A stretch of 64,000 nucleotides of DNA from positions 1 to 64,000 of the forward strand of contig NZ_JACCBH010000001.1 in assembly GCF_013409745.1 (NCBI RefSeq), read 5' to 3'. Shown here one piece after another: positions 36,090 through 45,319 of this stretch. How positions within the stretch are numbered: position 1 is the first letter of the stretch; every line of letters starts with the position of its first letter. Both the position numbers and the translations under genes were made by a program. The DNA comes from Microbacterium pseudoresistens. GTDB lineage: Bacteria; Actinomycetota; Actinomycetes; Actinomycetales; Microbacteriaceae. The notes beneath the pieces were generated by a model that saw nothing but the letters and a program-made list of their open reading frames with translations, searched no databases and was not told the origin of the DNA.

Positions 36090-36386
36090 ATGCTCGATGG
36101 ATCAGACGCTCCCCCCACCGCCTCGCCGTATCCGCTCCCCTGGCTCGTCGACCGGAGAGATCGCTCGCACCCCGTGTTGACGAACGGCGCACGGCCGCTC
36201 GACTTCGTGCGGGTCTTCACGGGCGAAGGCGTCGGCCCCGCCCGCACGCGCCTGTGGGGTCGCGTGCGGGCGGGGGAACAGCTGGAGATCTGCCTGTGCG
36301 ACGTCGATCGCGACGACGTCGTGCTCACCATCGCCTGGTTCCGCCCCGGCGACGGCCTCGAGTACGTCTGGCGCTTCGTCGTCTGA
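36090..36386 (+). CDS. Small hypothetical protein
   Basis: A 98-residue soluble protein, not recognised. Pro-rich start (PPTASPYPLPWLVDRRDRS), then an alternating pattern likely to form beta strands (LWGRVRAGEQLEICLCDVDRDDVVLTIAWF) and Trp-rich C-terminus. The TAGCGT 6 nt before the ATG and the codon usage support expression. Convergent with the glycerophosphotransferase gene at 36401, 14 bp apart. Confidence 0.65.
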   Translation: MLDGSDAPPTASPYPLPWLVDRRDRSHPVLTNGARPLDFVRVFTGEGVGPARTRLWGRVRAGEQLEICLCDVDRDDVVLTIAWFRPGDGLEYVWRFVV

Positions 36387-36400
36387 GTCGGTCGGACCGC

Positions 36401-37699
36401 TCAGCTCATGCCGGGATCGGCGTCGTCCTCGTTCTCGCGCTCGTCGTCGTCTTCGTCGTCTGCGTCGGCCTCGGCGGTATCGCGGAGGTGCCAGCGCTGC
36501 CACTCGGCCATGAGGCGTTCGATCGCGCCGTGGAATTTCGCCGTGGCCGCTCCCGGAGTGGTATCGCCGAAATAGTGCTGCACCCAGGTCTGCAGCCGCT
36601 GCACGGTCTGCTCGTCACTGCGCACCCGCTCGACCTCGGCGACGATATCGCCCGCATCCGCCGCATAGAGCCATTCGCAGGCAGACAGGTATCCGCCCGT
36701 GTCGATGGATGCCCGTTCGTCGGCCGGCCTGGTGATGAACAGCGGCTTGCCCACGGCGAGCCGGTCGTAGACCATCGCCGAGATGTCGACCACCGCCACG
36801 TCGGCGATGGCGAGCTGCCAGCCGAGTTCGGGCCCGTCGTCGAAGACGTGGTGCGCCGACGCATCCGCGGCGTTCGCCGCCGCGAGCGCGGCGATGATGC
36901 GCCGGTTCGCCTCGCCGTACTCCGGATCGACCGCGCCGCTGCGGGGATGTGGTCGGTAGATGATCCGGTGTTCTCCGGTCGCCAGCAGCGCCTGGACGAG
37001 CGTCTCTCCGTGTGTGCGCACGGATCCGTAGTGCGCCGCGGGCCGGTCGCCCTCCCACGTGGGCGCGTAGAGCACGACGGTGCGATCATCGGCCTCGAAC
37101 GGCGCTGCCCCCGAGTAATGATCGGCCTGGGGTCTGCCGATCTCGATCGTGCGCGCCTCGAGGTCGTAGTCCCACAGCACGCGCGACAGGCGGTCGAGCG
37201 CGGCCCGACCCGCGATCAGGGCGTAGTCGTACGCCTTGTACTGGTTCGTGGTCATGTACATCTTGTCGGACTCGCCGTGGTTGATGAACACGTGCCAGCG
37301 CCGGCCGTACCGGAACATCTGGAAGTTGCGGGTGTTCTGGTTGACGTACAGCACGATGCGGATGTCCTGCGTGGCGATGTAGCGCTCGAGGTCGCGCACG
37401 GTCGGCACGAAGGCGACCGGCGGCGCGTCTTCGGCGATGAGCGCCTCCGCCCCCGTCGCCGACCGCGAGAGCACGACGACGGGCCACCGCTTGGCCAGCT
37501 CCGCCAACGGCTTGTACCACTGCCGGATCTGATACATGTTCACCGCGCCGTCGGCGAAGTACACGGCGATCTGGAAATGATCGCTCGGATGCGGCGGAAG
37601 GGCAGCGAGCGTGCGACGCACGCGCTGCACCGCCGAGCGCGAGCGCAGCGCCCGACGAAGCAGCCGATAGGCCTTGCGCGCATCCGAGACGACACCCAT
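36401..37699 (-). CDS. CDP-glycerol glycerophosphotransferase-family protein (divergent)
   Basis: A 432-residue GT-B-type protein of the TagB/TagF family. The family motifs are altered: NHGESDK where WHGTPLK is usual, YAPTWEGD, YRPHPRSG, and VVDISAMVYDRLAVGKPLFI in place of ITDYSS. A strongly acidic C-terminal tail (DADDEDDDERENEDDAD) follows. It probably builds or modifies a phosphate-linked wall polymer. The ATG at 37699 is supported by TACCCT 6 nt upstream. Divergent from the family-2 glycosyltransferase gene. Confidence 0.78.
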   Translation of the reverse strand: MGVVSDARKAYRLLRRALRSRSAVQRVRRTLAALPPHPSDHFQIAVYFADGAVNMYQIRQWYKPLAELAKRWPVVVLSRSATGAEALIAEDAPPVAFVPTVRDLERYIATQDIRIVLYVNQNTRNFQMFRYGRRWHVFINHGESDKMYMTTNQYKAYDYALIAGRAALDRLSRVLWDYDLEARTIEIGRPQADHYSGAAPFEADDRTVVLYAPTWEGDRPAAHYGSVRTHGETLVQALLATGEHRIIYRPHPRSGAVDPEYGEANRRIIAALAAANAADASAHHVFDDGPELGWQLAIADVAVVDISAMVYDRLAVGKPLFITRPADERASIDTGGYLSACEWLYAADAGDIVAEVERVRSDEQTVQRLQTWVQHYFGDTTPGAATAKFHGAIERLMAEWQRWHLRDTAEADADDEDDDERENEDDADPGMS

Positions 37700-37705
37700 G
37701 GCTCC

Positions 37706-37711
37706 AGGGTA
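37706..37711 (-). promoter_or_regulatory. -10-like hexamer of leaderless gene at 37699
   Basis: TACCCT read leftward, 6 nt before the ATG at 37699. Confidence 0.55.
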
Positions 37712-37743
37712 GCGAGACGCCACCGGCATGAAATGATCGTCGG

Positions 37744-38826
37744 ATGGATGAGAACGGCACCGCCGAGCCCCCCGGAGTGTCGTTCGTGATGCCGGTGCTC
37801 AACGAGCGCGCATACCTCGAACACGCGGTCGCCTCGGTGCTGGAACAGGACGTCTCGGGCCCCATGGAGCTTGTTCTCGCGCTCGGACCGTCCACCGACG
37901 GCACGACGGAGCTCGCCGAGTCGCTCGCCGCCGCGGAACCGCGCGTGCGCATCGTGCACAATCCGGCGGCCCATATCCCCGTCGGACTGAACGCCGCCAT
38001 CCGTGCAAGTCGATATCCGATCGTGATCCGCGTCGATGCGCATTCGGAACTCTCGTCCGGATACGCGCATCGCGCGATCGACACGCTCGCCCGCACGGGC
38101 TCGGCGAACGTCGGCGGCGTGATGCGCGCCGACGGGCGCACCCCGTTCCAGAGCGCGGTCGCCCGCGCCTACAACTCCCCCGTCGGCCTGGGCGGCGGCG
38201 CGTACCACAGCGGTACGCACGAGGGCCCCGCGGAGTCCGCCTACCTCGGCGTGATGCGCCGGGCGGTGCTCGACGAGGTCGGCCTGTTCGACGAGAGCGT
38301 CCGCCGCGGCGAAGACTGGGAGCTGAACCTGCGCATCCGCCGCGCGGGGCACACCGTGTGGTTCGATCCGGCGCTTGCCGTGACCTACTGGCCGCGCGAG
38401 AGCTGGATCCGGCTGGCGCGGCAGTTCCGCGCCACCGGCGCCTGGCGCGGAGAACTGGTGCGCCGCTACCCGCGCGGCAACGGCATCCGCTACTTCGCCC
38501 CGCCCGCCCTCGTGCTCGTCGTCGCCCTCGCCATCGTGATCGCCGTGCTGCAGCTCACGGGGGTGCTGCACGGCATCGCCGGGCTCATCGCCTCGCTGAT
38601 CTATCTGCCCCTGCTCGTCTACATCGTGCTCGTCGTGGCGATGGCAGCGGCGCCGGGACGCCGCGGCGATCCGCCGCGAAGCCTGCGCGAACGCATCTGG
38701 ACGCTGGCCGTGCTGCCCACGATGCACTTGTCGTGGGGCGTCGGCTTCGTCGCCGGCGTGCTGCGCGGTGCGCGCGACACCGTGGATGCGTCGCGCCTGG
38801 GCACACGAAACACCCCGCTGCCGTAG
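37744..38826 (+). CDS. Family 2 glycosyltransferase (ExoA-like)
   Basis: A 360-residue enzyme. The GT-A domain begins VSFVMPVLNERAYLEHAVASVL; the metal-binding DxD-like motif is IRVDAHSEL and the acceptor-base region RRGEDWELNLRIRRAGH. Two to three C-terminal TM helices (about 255-305) anchor it to the inner membrane, as in ExoA of succinoglycan synthesis. It likely adds a sugar to a lipid-linked surface glycan. The 44-bp divergent gap with the gene at 36401-37699 indicates shared regulation. Confidence 0.87.
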   Translation: MDENGTAEPPGVSFVMPVLNERAYLEHAVASVLEQDVSGPMELVLALGPSTDGTTELAESLAAAEPRVRIVHNPAAHIPVGLNAAIRASRYPIVIRVDAHSELSSGYAHRAIDTLARTGSANVGGVMRADGRTPFQSAVARAYNSPVGLGGGAYHSGTHEGPAESAYLGVMRRAVLDEVGLFDESVRRGEDWELNLRIRRAGHTVWFDPALAVTYWPRESWIRLARQFRATGAWRGELVRRYPRGNGIRYFAPPALVLVVALAIVIAVLQLTGVLHGIAGLIASLIYLPLLVYIVLVVAMAAAPGRRGDPPRSLRERIWTLAVLPTMHLSWGVGFVAGVLRGARDTVDASRLGTRNTPLP

Positions 38827-38864
38827 CCGGCCGCCACCGCGGCGCGCGCCGACTCAGGCATCGT

Positions 38865-40301
38865 TCAGGCGTCGACGAATCCCTGGTCGAGGATGCGCGA
38901 GACGACCCGTTCGGCCGCGTGCCCGTCGTCTCTGCCGTTGAACTGCTCGCGCCACTCGACGTAGCGCTGCGCGTACCGGCCCACGGCATCCGTGTCGGAG
39001 AGGGCTGCGAGCAGTTCGTCCTGCGTCCGTACGAGCGGGCCGGGGGCGCGCTCGGCGAGGTCGAAGTAGAAGCCGCGCAGCTCGCCGCGGTAGTGCTCGA
39101 GGTCGGGCACGAGGAAGTACATCGGCTTGCCGGTGACGCTGAAGTCGAACATCACCGAGGAGTAATCGGTGATGAGCGCGTCGGCCGCCAGCAGCAGCTC
39201 CCCGGTATCGGGGTAGCCGGTGACGTCGATCACCCGCGCGCCGGACTGGTCCTGGCCGGGCCTGAGCGTGCGCGAGTGCCCGCGTACGAGCACGACGGCG
39301 TCGGCACGGCGCGCCAGCTCTTCCGGATCGACGAAGTCGACGATCTCGGCGCGGTCGTCACGCCAGGTCGGCGCGTACAGAAGCACCGTTTCGTCGGCGC
39401 CGATCCCCAGCGCGCGGCGCACAGCCTCCGCATCCCCCGCGACCAGCACGTCGTTGCGCGGATAGCCGTCGACCCAGATCGGTCGCTGCAGGAACGCGTA
39501 CGCCTTGCGCAGCACACGCGCGGCGTACGGGTTCTGCGCGAGCAGCGCATCCCATCGCCGCGCTTCGCGGAACACCGCCAGCGCGCGGCGCGGATTGAAG
39601 CCGGGCCGGTGCAGCGCGAGGCGCTTGAGCGGCGTGCCGTGCCAGGTCTGCAGCACCTGCTGGCCGTCTTTGCGCACGAACCGGCGGCGCAGCCAGTCGT
39701 TGACGACGAGCAGACGGGCTGCTCCCCGCGCCCGCCACCATTCGGGTGAATCCTCCACCACGGCGATCGCACCGTCGGGAACCGGCACCGACAGGTCGAC
39801 GACGCTCCAATACCGGGTGATCCCGGGCGCGCGCGCCGCGAGCTCGCGATCGATCGCACCGGGGTTGCAGCCGGTGCTCTGCCCGTAGAAGCTCTCGAAG
39901 AACACGGCGTTCTCCGTGGCACCCGGCTGCGCCGCGTAGCGACCCTCGAGGGCCAGCCGTCCCTCGGGCGTCTCGTGCACGGGGTCGATGGGCGGCGAGA
40001 TCCGCACGGCACCGCCCGACACCTCGGCTCTGAGCGTGGGCAGCAAGGTCGGTGCGAGCGCGAGCGACGACAGGTCCTCGCCGGCAACGCTCAGGGCGTA
40101 CTCGCCCGAGGGCAGCGGAAGCTCCGCCCCGCCCCAGCGCGCCACCCGAAGAGGGAAGGTCGCCTTCCAGGTGCGTCCTCCGCCGGTGATCCGCGCGGAG
40201 ACACCGGCACGCGGACCCAGGAGCGCACCGCCGGTCGGCCGCGCGCCGGTGCCGGAGACGACGAACGTCTCCTTCTCCTCGTCGATGAGGATGCTCGTCA
40301 T
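38865..40301 (-). CDS. CDP-glycerol glycerophosphotransferase (TagF/TagB family) with N-terminal beta domain
   Basis: A 478-residue enzyme. Residues 1-125 form a separate beta-rich N-terminal domain. The GT-B catalytic part has WHGTPLK at 220-226, YAPTWRDD at 309-316, VRGHSR, and ITDYSS at 377-382, the canonical polymerase motifs that transfer glycerol- or ribitol-phosphate units from CDP donors. No TM helix; a peripheral membrane location is usual. The start overlaps the upstream partner by 4 bp (ATGA arrangement with 40298-41548). Confidence 0.88.
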   Translation of the reverse strand: MTSILIDEEKETFVVSGTGARPTGGALLGPRAGVSARITGGGRTWKATFPLRVARWGGAELPLPSGEYALSVAGEDLSSLALAPTLLPTLRAEVSGGAVRISPPIDPVHETPEGRLALEGRYAAQPGATENAVFFESFYGQSTGCNPGAIDRELAARAPGITRYWSVVDLSVPVPDGAIAVVEDSPEWWRARGAARLLVVNDWLRRRFVRKDGQQVLQTWHGTPLKRLALHRPGFNPRRALAVFREARRWDALLAQNPYAARVLRKAYAFLQRPIWVDGYPRNDVLVAGDAEAVRRALGIGADETVLLYAPTWRDDRAEIVDFVDPEELARRADAVVLVRGHSRTLRPGQDQSGARVIDVTGYPDTGELLLAADALITDYSSVMFDFSVTGKPMYFLVPDLEHYRGELRGFYFDLAERAPGPLVRTQDELLAALSDTDAVGRYAQRYVEWREQFNGRDDGHAAERVVSRILDQGFVDA

Positions 40302-41548
40302 GCTCTTCCCTTCGGTGCGGGTGCTCCCCGCCTGAGGATGGCGTCGTAGACACGGCGAGTGTTGCGCCCGTCCCGATGCGCATGCATCTGGGCGCTCAGG
40401 TTACCCGATCGGCGCGACCGCGCCGCGAACACCGCCGGATCGGCCAGCACGTCGCGCAGGTGCGCTGCGGCCGTCGTCCAGTCGCGGGCGAAGTCCGTAC
40501 CCGCGACGTCTTCGTAGCGCCCGTAGAATCCACGCGTACGGGCGTACTCCTCGACGTCGGGGGCGAGCGGCACGACGGGCATCTCGAGCAGCCCCACGTC
40601 GTACAGCAGCGAGGAGTAGTCGGTGATGAGCACGTCGACCGCGGGCAGTACCGGTGTGATGTCCGTGAAGACGGATGCTCCGATCAGACGCACCCGCTCC
40701 GAGCCGCTCGGCGGACGGTACTCGCCCTCGCCGAGCGGGTGCGAGCGCACGAGGAGCACAGCGTTCTGCTCGTCGAGCACCGCCTCGATCCGCTCCCATT
40801 CCGCAGCCGACGGGATCGCCGGATCGGGGGCGCCGTCGCGCCAGGTGGGCGCGTAGAGCACAGCGCGGGCGCCCTCGGGCAACGGGCCGACCGCGACATC
40901 CCTGCGCTCGACCGCTTGGGCGCGACGCGTCGCGGGGTCACCCTGCGAGAGCACGTCGACGCGGGGCTCGCCCGTGACCAGAACCTGCTCGACGCCCAGC
41001 CCGAACGCCGATTCGAGCCGCCCTCGGGAACGGTCGGATGCGGCGGGAAGGAGGCGGATGGCGCTCTGCGCGCGCCGGTACAGAAAGCCCAGCAGTCGTT
41101 GCATCGGCGCGAAGCCGGCGAGGATCGGCGCCTGCACCGTCGCCGGAGAGTCCAGCCCGATGCGCTTGAGCGGGATGCCGTGCCACAGCTGCACGAGCAG
41201 CGCCCCCGATGAGGCGTAGCGGTTCACATCGCCCAGGCCGTGCGTGACGACGACGACGCCCGCGCGGGCCGTCGCCCACCAGCCGCGGATGCTGTCCTTC
41301 GGCACCGTGCGGATGTCGCCGAACGAGGCGCGCGCCTCGTCTGCCGATGCGGTGAGCCACAGCACGTCGTGGCCCTCGTCGCGAGCGAGCGCGTACAGGG
41401 CGAGCGCGCCGTCGCCGATCCCTGCGCCACATCCGAACACCCACCGCTCGCCGCGCGGGATGACGGCGTTCGCGACGCGGCCCGCGGCGTACAGCGGGGC
41501 CCGCAGCAGCTTGCCGGCGTTGCCCGCGCGGAAAGAGAAGGACGCCAC
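40298..41548 (-). CDS. CDP-glycerol glycerophosphotransferase (TagB/TagF family)
   Basis: A 416-residue enzyme with LWHGIPLKRIG, YAPTWRDG, VRSHPLGEG and LITDYSSLLYDVGLLEMPVVPLAPD, all standard for teichoic-acid glycerophosphotransferases. It lacks the N-terminal beta domain of its downstream partner, with which it forms a coupled pair; one may prime and the other extend the polymer (inference). GTG 41548 has TAGGCT ending 6 nt upstream. Confidence 0.88.
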   Translation of the reverse strand: MASFSFRAGNAGKLLRAPLYAAGRVANAVIPRGERWVFGCGAGIGDGALALYALARDEGHDVLWLTASADEARASFGDIRTVPKDSIRGWWATARAGVVVVTHGLGDVNRYASSGALLVQLWHGIPLKRIGLDSPATVQAPILAGFAPMQRLLGFLYRRAQSAIRLLPAASDRSRGRLESAFGLGVEQVLVTGEPRVDVLSQGDPATRRAQAVERRDVAVGPLPEGARAVLYAPTWRDGAPDPAIPSAAEWERIEAVLDEQNAVLLVRSHPLGEGEYRPPSGSERVRLIGASVFTDITPVLPAVDVLITDYSSLLYDVGLLEMPVVPLAPDVEEYARTRGFYGRYEDVAGTDFARDWTTAAAHLRDVLADPAVFAARSRRSGNLSAQMHAHRDGRNTRRVYDAILRRGAPAPKGRA

Positions 41549-41554
41549 CTCGCG

Positions 41555-41560
41555 AGCCTA
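41555..41560 (-). promoter_or_regulatory. -10-like hexamer of leaderless gene at 41548
   Basis: TAGGCT read leftward, 6 nt before the GTG at 41548. Confidence 0.55.
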
Positions 41561-41629
41561 TCGCGGGGCGGCGTCCTTCTGGCTGACCGCGAGGTCAGTC
41601 CGCGACGATCCCTCGGGGACCGTCGGGCG

Positions 41630-43132
41630 TCACAGGACGAGCGACCCGAGCGTCGCCGTGACCGTCTGCGTCTTGCCGTTGCGCACGATCGTGATCTCCA
41701 CGTCGCTGCCCGCCGCGGCGGCGCGCACCTGGGCGGTCAGGTCGATCGAGTCGGTGATCGGGGCGCCGTTGAACTCGGTGACGATGTCACCCGCCTGCAG
41801 GCCCGCCTTCTGCGCGGCTCCGCCGTCGCTGATCTCCTTGATCGCCGCGCCGACGACCGAGGCGTTCTCCAGCGCGCTCGCCGGCTGCACGGTCGCGCCG
41901 AGCAGGCCGTGCGTGGCCTCGCCGTTCTCGATGATCTCGCTCGAGACGCGCTTGGCGACATCGGACGGGATCGCGAAGCCGACGCCGATGCTGCCGGACT
42001 GCTCGGACGAGGAACTGCCCGCGCTGGCGATCGCGACATTGATGCCGATCAGCTCGCCCTTGCTGTTCACGAGGGCGCCACCGGAGTTGCCGGGGTTGAT
42101 CGCCGCATCGGTCTGGATCACCGAGATCGAGATGCTCTCCTGCGACTGTGAGCCCTGCGAACGGCCGGGAAGGTCGAACTGGAACGGCTGCTGGTTCTCG
42201 TCCTGCGGCGGCTGCTCGCCGTCGCCCTGCGCGTTGCTCTCGTCCGGCAGCGCCGACGACTGGATCTGGATGCTGCGGTTCAGCGCACTGACGATGCCCG
42301 TGGTGACCGAATTGGACAGCCCCAGCGGGGCGCCCACGGCGACAGTGAGCGAGCCGACGTTGAGGTCGGACGAGTCGGCGAACTCGATCGGGGTGAGGTC
42401 GGAACCGTCTTCGACCTGGATGACGGCGAGGTCGTACACGGGGTCGATGCCGACGACGGTGGCGTTCATGAGCCGCCCGTCGGAGGTCGTGACGCGGATG
42501 GCGGGGTCGGCGACCTGTCCGTCGAGCGTGACGACGTGGGCGTTGGTGAGGATGTGACCCTTGTCGTCGAGCACGACGCCCGATCCGCTCCCCCCGGCGG
42601 ATCCGCCGGAGACCTCGATCGTGACGACGGAGGGCACGGTCTTGGTGGCGATGGCGGTGGCCTCGGAGACCGACTCGGGGTTGTTCACGGTGACCGTCGA
42701 GGGGCCCGCCGCCGGGGTCGATGTGCTCTGCTGCGTCCACGACGAGCCGAGCACGGTACCGCCGACGCCGGCCGCACCTCCGACGAGGGCCGCGGCGACC
42801 ATGATCGCGGTGACCTTGCCCGCACCCACGCGGGCCTTCTTCTCAGTGGGAGCCGCGGCGACGGTGTCGTGCGCGCCGGGCTGGGCGGCGGGGCCGAAGG
42901 CGGACGCTCCGGCGTACGCGTCGGTGCTCGGCGCTGCGTACGGCGCGGCCGGCGGCGTGAAAGCTGGGTCGGGCAGCGGCGTCGTCTCCGCCGTTGCCGA
43001 GGCATCCGGGGTCTCGCTGGTCGGGATCCGGGGGGTCGAGGCCTGGGGGGTCGAGGCCGGGGCGCTCGAGGAGAATGCCTCGGGGACGTCGTGACCGGCA
43101 CCGGAATCGGGGCGGGGGGTCTGTTCGTTCAT
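41630..43132 (-). CDS. HtrA/DegP-like membrane-anchored serine protease
   Basis: A 500-residue envelope protease. A Pro/Ala/Thr-rich cytoplasmic N-terminus (1-100), one TM segment (about 107-129), a trypsin-like domain with His199 (TNAHVV), Asp234 (YDLAVI) and Ser350 (GNSGG), and a C-terminal PDZ domain (about 405-495, GLQAGDIVTEFNG). A Gln/Asp/Ser-rich insert at about 293-332 lies before the Ser motif. It degrades misfolded extracytoplasmic proteins. ATG 43132 has AAGGAG. Confidence 0.94.
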   Translation of the reverse strand: MNEQTPRPDSGAGHDVPEAFSSSAPASTPQASTPRIPTSETPDASATAETTPLPDPAFTPPAAPYAAPSTDAYAGASAFGPAAQPGAHDTVAAAPTEKKARVGAGKVTAIMVAAALVGGAAGVGGTVLGSSWTQQSTSTPAAGPSTVTVNNPESVSEATAIATKTVPSVVTIEVSGGSAGGSGSGVVLDDKGHILTNAHVVTLDGQVADPAIRVTTSDGRLMNATVVGIDPVYDLAVIQVEDGSDLTPIEFADSSDLNVGSLTVAVGAPLGLSNSVTTGIVSALNRSIQIQSSALPDESNAQGDGEQPPQDENQQPFQFDLPGRSQGSQSQESISISVIQTDAAINPGNSGGALVNSKGELIGINVAIASAGSSSSEQSGSIGVGFAIPSDVAKRVSSEIIENGEATHGLLGATVQPASALENASVVGAAIKEISDGGAAQKAGLQAGDIVTEFNGAPITDSIDLTAQVRAAAAGSDVEITIVRNGKTQTVTATLGSLVL

Positions 43133-43216
43133 GTCTGCTCCTTCGAACCTTCCCCTACACACTCTCGCCCGTGTCTGTGCGTTCGCTATGGCGACGTTGG
43201 GATTCCACTATGCCGT

Positions 43217-43222
43217 TACCCT
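43217..43222 (+). promoter_or_regulatory. -10-like hexamer of leaderless aminotransferase gene
   Basis: TACCCT ending 7 nt before the ATG at 43230. Confidence 0.55.
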
Positions 43223-43229
43223 GGGCCGC

Positions 43230-44432
43230 ATGGGATTCGTCAGCGGAGCGTGGCGCCGCACGGCCGCCGGCGCGGGTCTTCTCGGCGCCGACGGGGTCGT
43301 CATGCCGACGATCTTCGCGGAGATGTCGGCGCTGGCGGCGCGCACCGGAGCGATCAACCTCGGCCAGGGCTTTCCCGACGACGACCCGCCCCGCGTGATG
43401 GTCGACGCCGCCCGGGCCGCGATCGCGGACGGGCTCAACCAGTATCCGCCCGGACGCGGCGTGCCCGATCTCCTCGCGGCCATCGCCGAGCATCAGCGCC
43501 GCTTCCACGGGCTGGAGATCGATCCGGAGCGCGAGGTGATCGTCACCGCCGGGGCCACCGAGGCGATCGCCGCGACGTTGCTGGCGCTCGTGGACTCCCC
43601 CGACGACGAGGTCGTCGTCTTCGAGCCGTTCTACGACTCCTATGCGGCTGTGGTCGCCCTCGCCGGTGCCCAACTGCGCACGGTGCCGCTGCGGCGGCCT
43701 GATTTCCAACCCGATCCGGAGGAGCTCGCGGCGGCGGTCACCGACCGCACGCGGGTGATCCTCGTGAACGATCCGCACAACCCCACAGGCACCGTGTTCT
43801 CCGCCGAGGTGCGCGCCGAGATCGTGCGCCTCGCCGAGCGCCATGACGCCGTGATCCTCACCGATGAGGTGTACGAGCACCTGGTGTTCGACGGCGCGCA
43901 CGTGCCGATCGCCACGATGCCCGGCGCCGCCGAGCGCACTCTCACGATCTCGTCAGCGGGCAAGACGTTCTCGGTGACCGGATGGAAGGTCGGCTGGATC
44001 CACGGTCCGGCCGAGCTCATCACCGCGGTGCTCACGGTCAAGCAGTTCCTCACCTACGTCAACGCCGGGCCGCTCCAGCCCGCGGTCGCCGCCGGGCTCC
44101 GGATCGAGGATGCGTTCTTCACCGATGCCTGCGAGCGCCTCGCCGCCAAGCACACGCAGCTGCGCGAGGGGCTGGAGGCGGCCGGATTCGCGGTGACGCC
44201 GCCACAGGGCGGCTACTTCACCGTCGCCGATGCGGCATCTCTCGGCGGTTCCGACGCCGACGCGTTCTGCCGCGCTCTTCCGGAACAGTGCGGGGTCGCG
44301 GCGATTCCGATCTCTGCGTTCGTCACCGCACCTCATCGCGCCGACTATGCGGGACTCGTGCGCTTCGCGGCATGCAAGAAGCCGGAGGTGATCGCCGAGG
44401 CGGCGATTCGACTGGCCGCTCTCCACAGCTGA
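43230..44432 (+). CDS. Class I/II PLP-dependent aminotransferase
   Basis: A 400-residue fold-type I aminotransferase close to the kynurenine/methionine and DapC-like branch. It has INLGQGFPDDDPP, QYPPGRGVPDL, NDPHNPTGTVF, LTDEVYEHLVF, and Schiff-base Lys245 in SAGKTFSVTGWKVGW. The amino-acid substrate cannot be fixed from sequence. I placed the start at ATG 43230, 33 codons inside the open frame, because a TACCCT hexamer lies 7 nt upstream and the extra N-terminus is not family-like. Confidence 0.88.
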   Translation: MGFVSGAWRRTAAGAGLLGADGVVMPTIFAEMSALAARTGAINLGQGFPDDDPPRVMVDAARAAIADGLNQYPPGRGVPDLLAAIAEHQRRFHGLEIDPEREVIVTAGATEAIAATLLALVDSPDDEVVVFEPFYDSYAAVVALAGAQLRTVPLRRPDFQPDPEELAAAVTDRTRVILVNDPHNPTGTVFSAEVRAEIVRLAERHDAVILTDEVYEHLVFDGAHVPIATMPGAAERTLTISSAGKTFSVTGWKVGWIHGPAELITAVLTVKQFLTYVNAGPLQPAVAAGLRIEDAFFTDACERLAAKHTQLREGLEAAGFAVTPPQGGYFTVADAASLGGSDADAFCRALPEQCGVAAIPISAFVTAPHRADYAGLVRFAACKKPEVIAEAAIRLAALHS

Positions 44433-44466
44433 GGGCACCCGGGACGCCCGCCGCTCGTCGTGGTCA

Positions 44467-44472
44467 TACCGT
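44467..44472 (+). promoter_or_regulatory. -10-like hexamer of leaderless AKR gene
   Basis: TACCGT ending 6 nt before the GTG at 44479. Confidence 0.5.
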
Positions 44473-44478
44473 GGAGGC

Positions 44479-45294
44479 GTGAGCATCCGTTTTCCCCATG
44501 GCCCCGTCGTGCCCGAGATCGGCATCGGCACCTGGTTCGTCGGTGATGACCCGCGCCGCCGCGACGACGAGATCGCCGCGATCCGGGCGGGACTCGACGC
44601 GGGTCTGCGCGTGGTCGACACGGCGGAGATGTACGGTTCGGGCCGCTCGGAGGAGCTCGTCGGCGAGGCGATCGCGGGGCGCCGAGATGACGTGTTCCTG
44701 GTGAGCAAGGTGCTGCCGTCGAACGCCGATGCCGCCGGTGTGCGCAGGGCCGTCGAGGCGAGCCTGGGACGACTCGGCACAGACCGGCTCGATCTGTACC
44801 TGCTGCACTGGCGCGGCGGCGTGCCGTTCGAGGAGACGGTCGCCGCGTTCGAGCGGCTCGTCGACGACGGATCGATCCTCGCGTGGGGCGTGAGCAATCT
44901 CGACCCCGACGAGATGGCCGAGCTTCCCGACGGCGCCGTCACCGATCAGGTGCTCTACAACCCGACGCGTCGCGGGCCGGAGGTCGATCTGCTCCCCTGG
45001 CTGCGTGAGCACGGCATTCCGACGATGGCGTACTCACCGCTGGAGCAGTCACGCGTGCTCGATGATGTCGTGCTGGCGGGTCTCGCATCGGATCTCGGGA
45101 TCACGGTGGCTCAGCTCGTGCTCGCCTGGGTCGTCCGCGAGGGCGATGTGCTCGCGATCCCCAAGGCCGCATCGGTGGAGCATGCGCAGCAGAACGCCGC
45201 AGCGCGCGAGCTCCGCCTTCCCGACGACGTTCTTGCCGCGATCGATGCGCGCTTCCCCGCACCGACACGACCGGTGCCGCTGGAGATGCTCTAG
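44479..45294 (+). CDS. Aldo/keto reductase
   Basis: A 271-residue NADPH-dependent oxidoreductase with the complete AKR tetrad: Asp47 and Tyr52 in VVDTAEMYGSG, Lys77 in LVSKVLP and His110 in LYLLHWRG. The cofactor-binding IPKAASVEHAQQNAAA follows near the C-terminus. A GTG at 44479 starts the family N-terminus. Substrate unknown. Convergent with the nitrilase gene, 25 bp apart. Confidence 0.92.
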   Translation: MSIRFPHGPVVPEIGIGTWFVGDDPRRRDDEIAAIRAGLDAGLRVVDTAEMYGSGRSEELVGEAIAGRRDDVFLVSKVLPSNADAAGVRRAVEASLGRLGTDRLDLYLLHWRGGVPFEETVAAFERLVDDGSILAWGVSNLDPDEMAELPDGAVTDQVLYNPTRRGPEVDLLPWLREHGIPTMAYSPLEQSRVLDDVVLAGLASDLGITVAQLVLAWVVREGDVLAIPKAASVEHAQQNAAARELRLPDDVLAAIDARFPAPTRPVPLEML

Positions 45295-45319
45295 AGTCGT
45301 CGTTTCGCGGAATGAGGGG

